From Trichococcus sp. K1Tr (lineage in GTDB: Bacteria; Bacillota; Bacilli; Lactobacillales; Aerococcaceae), in assembly GCF_028309625.1 (NCBI RefSeq), contig NZ_JAQMHR010000008.1, forward strand, positions 62,001-126,000: DNA of 64,000 nt, given 5' to 3'. The notes beneath the pieces were generated by a model. The model was not told the origin of the DNA and ran no database searches. It worked only from the letters and a program-made list of their open reading frames with translations. This document shows, one piece after another, positions 62,327 through 64,000 of this stretch. A program made the position numbers and the translations under genes. The first letter of the stretch is position 1; each line of letters begins with the position of its first letter.

Positions 62327-63086
62327 GTTGCTCACCTCTGTTTGCCAAGACAACCAACGCTTGCGAGATTTTGTCCATAAACTGATCCGGTGTCTGTTCG
62401 CCACGGTAAATTTCATGATACACTTCGCCATCTTGAATAAACAATACACGGTTAGAGTAAGCTGCAGCCCTTGTACTGTGGGTAACCATGATAATCGTCT
62501 GCCCCACATCATTTATTGATTCGAAAGTCTCCAATAGACTTTGGCTGGATTTCGAATCCAATGCTCCAGTGGGCTCATCTGCAAGCAATAATTTTGGATT
62601 TGTGATCAAAGCTCGGGCTACCGCTGCGCGCTGTTTTTGTCCCCCAGAAACCTCATACGGATAATGATTGATCACCCCATCAATTTTCAATTTTTGAATG
62701 ATGGGCATCAAACGATTCTCCATTTCAGTTATTGGCGTATTGGATAAGACAAGCGGCAATAAAATATTGTCTTTTATCGAAAAATTATCCAATAAGTTGA
62801 AATCTTGGAAAACAAACCCTAGGTAATCTCTACGGAAGTTAGAAATCTCACTATCTTTGATCTGTGTCAGGTCTTTTCCTTCCAGCATTACTTCACCCGC
62901 AGTAGCTGTGTCAAGTGTTGCCAAAATATTCAACAAGCTTGTTTTTCCTGAACCCGATTCTCCCATAATCGAGACAAATTCTCCTTTTTCAACTGAAAAA
63001 TTTATGTCTTTTAAGGCTTGGACTGCCTGTGTTGAAAATATTCCCGTATAGGTCTTTTTTAAATGCGTCACTTCTAATAATGTCAT
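62319..63086 (-). CDS. BceA-type ABC transporter ATP-binding protein
   Basis: A 255-residue MacB/BceA-family ATPase. Walker A GESGSGKTSLLNILATLD, the LolD-like FVFQDFNLLDNFSIKDNIL Q-loop, signature VSGGQKQRAAVARAL, Walker B LLLADEPTGALDSKSS and the H-loop VTHSTRAA are present. CAGGAGA precedes the ATG. Paired with the BceB-like permease; a BceR-type binding site lies upstream. Confidence 0.92.
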   Translation of the reverse strand: MTLLEVTHLKKTYTGIFSTQAVQALKDINFSVEKGEFVSIMGESGSGKTSLLNILATLDTATAGEVMLEGKDLTQIKDSEISNFRRDYLGFVFQDFNLLDNFSIKDNILLPLVLSNTPITEMENRLMPIIQKLKIDGVINHYPYEVSGGQKQRAAVARALITNPKLLLADEPTGALDSKSSQSLLETFESINDVGQTIIMVTHSTRAAAYSNRVLFIQDGEVYHEIYRGEQTPDQFMDKISQALVVLANRGEQHE

Positions 63087-63182
63087 GTTTGTTGTCTCCT
63101 GTTCATTTCTTTGTCCCTATCACTAGTTTAATGAAAATGAACATCGGCTGCCTTTATCTTTTCTTACAAAGGGTTGCTTAAC

Positions 63183-63198
63183 CTTACAGTTTTGTAAG
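63183..63198. promoter_or_regulatory. BceR-type operator upstream of the ABC transporter
   Basis: CTTACAGTTTTGTAAG, which on the minus strand is TTACA-AAAC-TGTAA, fitting the TNACA-N4-TGTAA pattern of BceR-like regulators. It lies between the kinase gene and the ATPase gene, about 100 bases upstream of the latter, and should drive induction by peptide antibiotics. Confidence 0.7.
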
Positions 63199-63206
63199 AT
63201 TACCCA

Positions 63207-64000
63207 TCAATGGTCCCTCCGTAACGGTTCTCTGGCTAAATCAATCGTGACTTTGGTGCCTTTCCCTAAAGTTGATTCGATCCTTAGGTCATGTCCCAAA
63301 CGTTTTGTAATTTCCTGACTCAGAAACAATCCCAGACCCGTTGACTTCTCATGTATCCTTCCATTAAATCCTGAATAACCACGTTCAAATATGCGCGGTA
63401 AGTCTTCAGAACGGATACCAATACCTGTATCTTCAATAATGAGCTGCTGCTCTTGTGTGGGGCTCATGTAAATCTTGATGGTGCCACCTTCGGGCGTATA
63501 TTTCAAACTATTGGAAAGAATTTGTTCAACCAGAACACGCAGCCATTTCTCATCTGACAAGATAATTGCTGCTGTCTCTTGATAGTCTAATTGGATATGA
63601 TTGTAAATAAACAAAATAGAAAATTTTTTTACCGTCTCTTTGATTACGCGATCGAGCGAAACATCTGCAAAATCCAAATCTGTACCACTTTGTTCAATTC
63701 TCACATAATTCAATGCCATATGTGTATAATTTTCAATCCGTAGCAGCTCTTGTTCCATTTGGTTCCGATAATTCATTTGACTATCTCGTTGCATCAATAA
63801 GCTGATGGCTGAAATGGGTGTTTTGATCTGATGCAGCCACAAGGTAAAATAATCCATCTGAGAATTGCTTCTCTGCACATTATTTCTTTCGATTTGTTGG
63901 ATCTCTTTGATTAAGTCTACGATTTTAAGACGAAGAAAAGCTTCACTTGGGTCTTGGCTAGCAGCTAATTGTTTCAGCGCATGGATTGGATCTTTATCCA
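63207..64000 (-). CDS. BceS-type sensor histidine kinase (5' end outside the window)
   Basis: The C-terminal 264 residues of an intramembrane-sensing kinase; the frame continues to the window edge, so the two N-terminal helices are not visible. The H-box is YFTLWLHQIKTPISAISLLM, characteristic of BceS/YxdK-type kinases. The ATPase domain shows ILSNSLKYTPEGGTIKIYM (N-box), IEDTGIGIRSEDLPRIFERG (G1) and STGLGLFLSQEITKRL (G2). The partner response regulator should lie just beyond the window. Upstream of a BceAB-like transporter as usual. Confidence 0.9.
   Translation of the reverse strand, partial: DKDPIHALKQLAASQDPSEAFLRLKIVDLIKEIQQIERNNVQRSNSQMDYFTLWLHQIKTPISAISLLMQRDSQMNYRNQMEQELLRIENYTHMALNYVRIEQSGTDLDFADVSLDRVIKETVKKFSILFIYNHIQLDYQETAAIILSDEKWLRVLVEQILSNSLKYTPEGGTIKIYMSPTQEQQLIIEDTGIGIRSEDLPRIFERGYSGFNGRIHEKSTGLGLFLSQEITKRLGHDLRIESTLGKGTKVTIDLAREPLRRDH

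Noticed and set aside
1-64000. Insertion sequences, integrases, tRNA or rRNA genes
   Set aside because: No transposase or integrase motifs, terminal repeats around a transposase, cloverleaf patterns or rRNA segments were recognised anywhere in the window.

Overview
The window looks like chromosome from a low-to-moderate GC Gram-positive bacterium of the order Lactobacillales. The evidence is strong AAGGAGG-type ribosome binding sites, a T-box leader, an Enterococcus-like maltose PTS/phosphorylase pathway, a mannose-family PTS, a BceRS-BceAB-type module and CcpA-like cre sites. A Trichococcus/Carnobacteriaceae-type genome is my best guess; it is an inference, since no rRNA or other marker is present. 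Most genes are on the minus strand.

Layout: (1) 1-5.6 kb, sulfur acquisition: taurine/sulfonate ABC transporter (ATPase cut by the window edge), a CoA-disulfide reductase-rhodanese fusion and a YeeE/YedE sulfur transporter. (2) 6.2-13.1 kb, one probable operon under a T-box leader: two uroporphyrinogen-decarboxylase-family (methyltransferase-like) proteins, a Gfo/Idh/MocA dehydrogenase and a complete polar amino-acid ABC transporter. (3) 13.4-31.4 kb, housekeeping and accessory genes: esterase, ATP-grasp ligase, pRiA4b ORF-3-like protein, NCS2 purine permease preceded by a deoB remnant, sigma-54, a secreted phosphoesterase, a histidine phosphatase, an HxlR/NmrA divergent pair, YccF, and a glycerate operon (CdaR, GntP, glycerate kinase). 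(4) 31.8-39.1 kb, a mannose-family PTS (IIA-IIB-IIC-IID) next to an unusual four-gene sensory cassette (sugar-binding protein, histidine kinase, NarL-type regulator, second binding protein). Both promoters carry related palindromes, which suggests the cassette senses the PTS sugar. (5) 39.3-48.6 kb, an AT-rich defence island: class 2 DISARM with DrmMII (divergent), DrmE, DrmA and DrmB, but no DrmC. (6) 48.7-56.7 kb, the complete maltose route: MalT imports maltose-6'-phosphate, MapP dephosphorylates it, MalP phosphorolyses maltose, PgmB and MalM process the products and MalR represses. (7) 56.9-60.4 kb, a decay zone with an AbiEi antitoxin, a frameshifted and truncated AbiEii toxin, and two degenerate copies of the mapP 3' end. 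(8) 60.4-64 kb, a BceAB-type ABC transporter and its sensor kinase (cut by the window edge).

A recurring feature not explained by genes is a set of intergenic tandem palindromes. In at least five intergenic regions, stem-loops with region-specific stems repeat at a period of 50-52 bp (13.2, 18.7, 23.4, 34.6 and 59.3 kb). The spacing is the same each time although the stem sequences differ, so I regard this as one family of elements. This family and the DrmC-less DISARM locus are the two most interesting observations.
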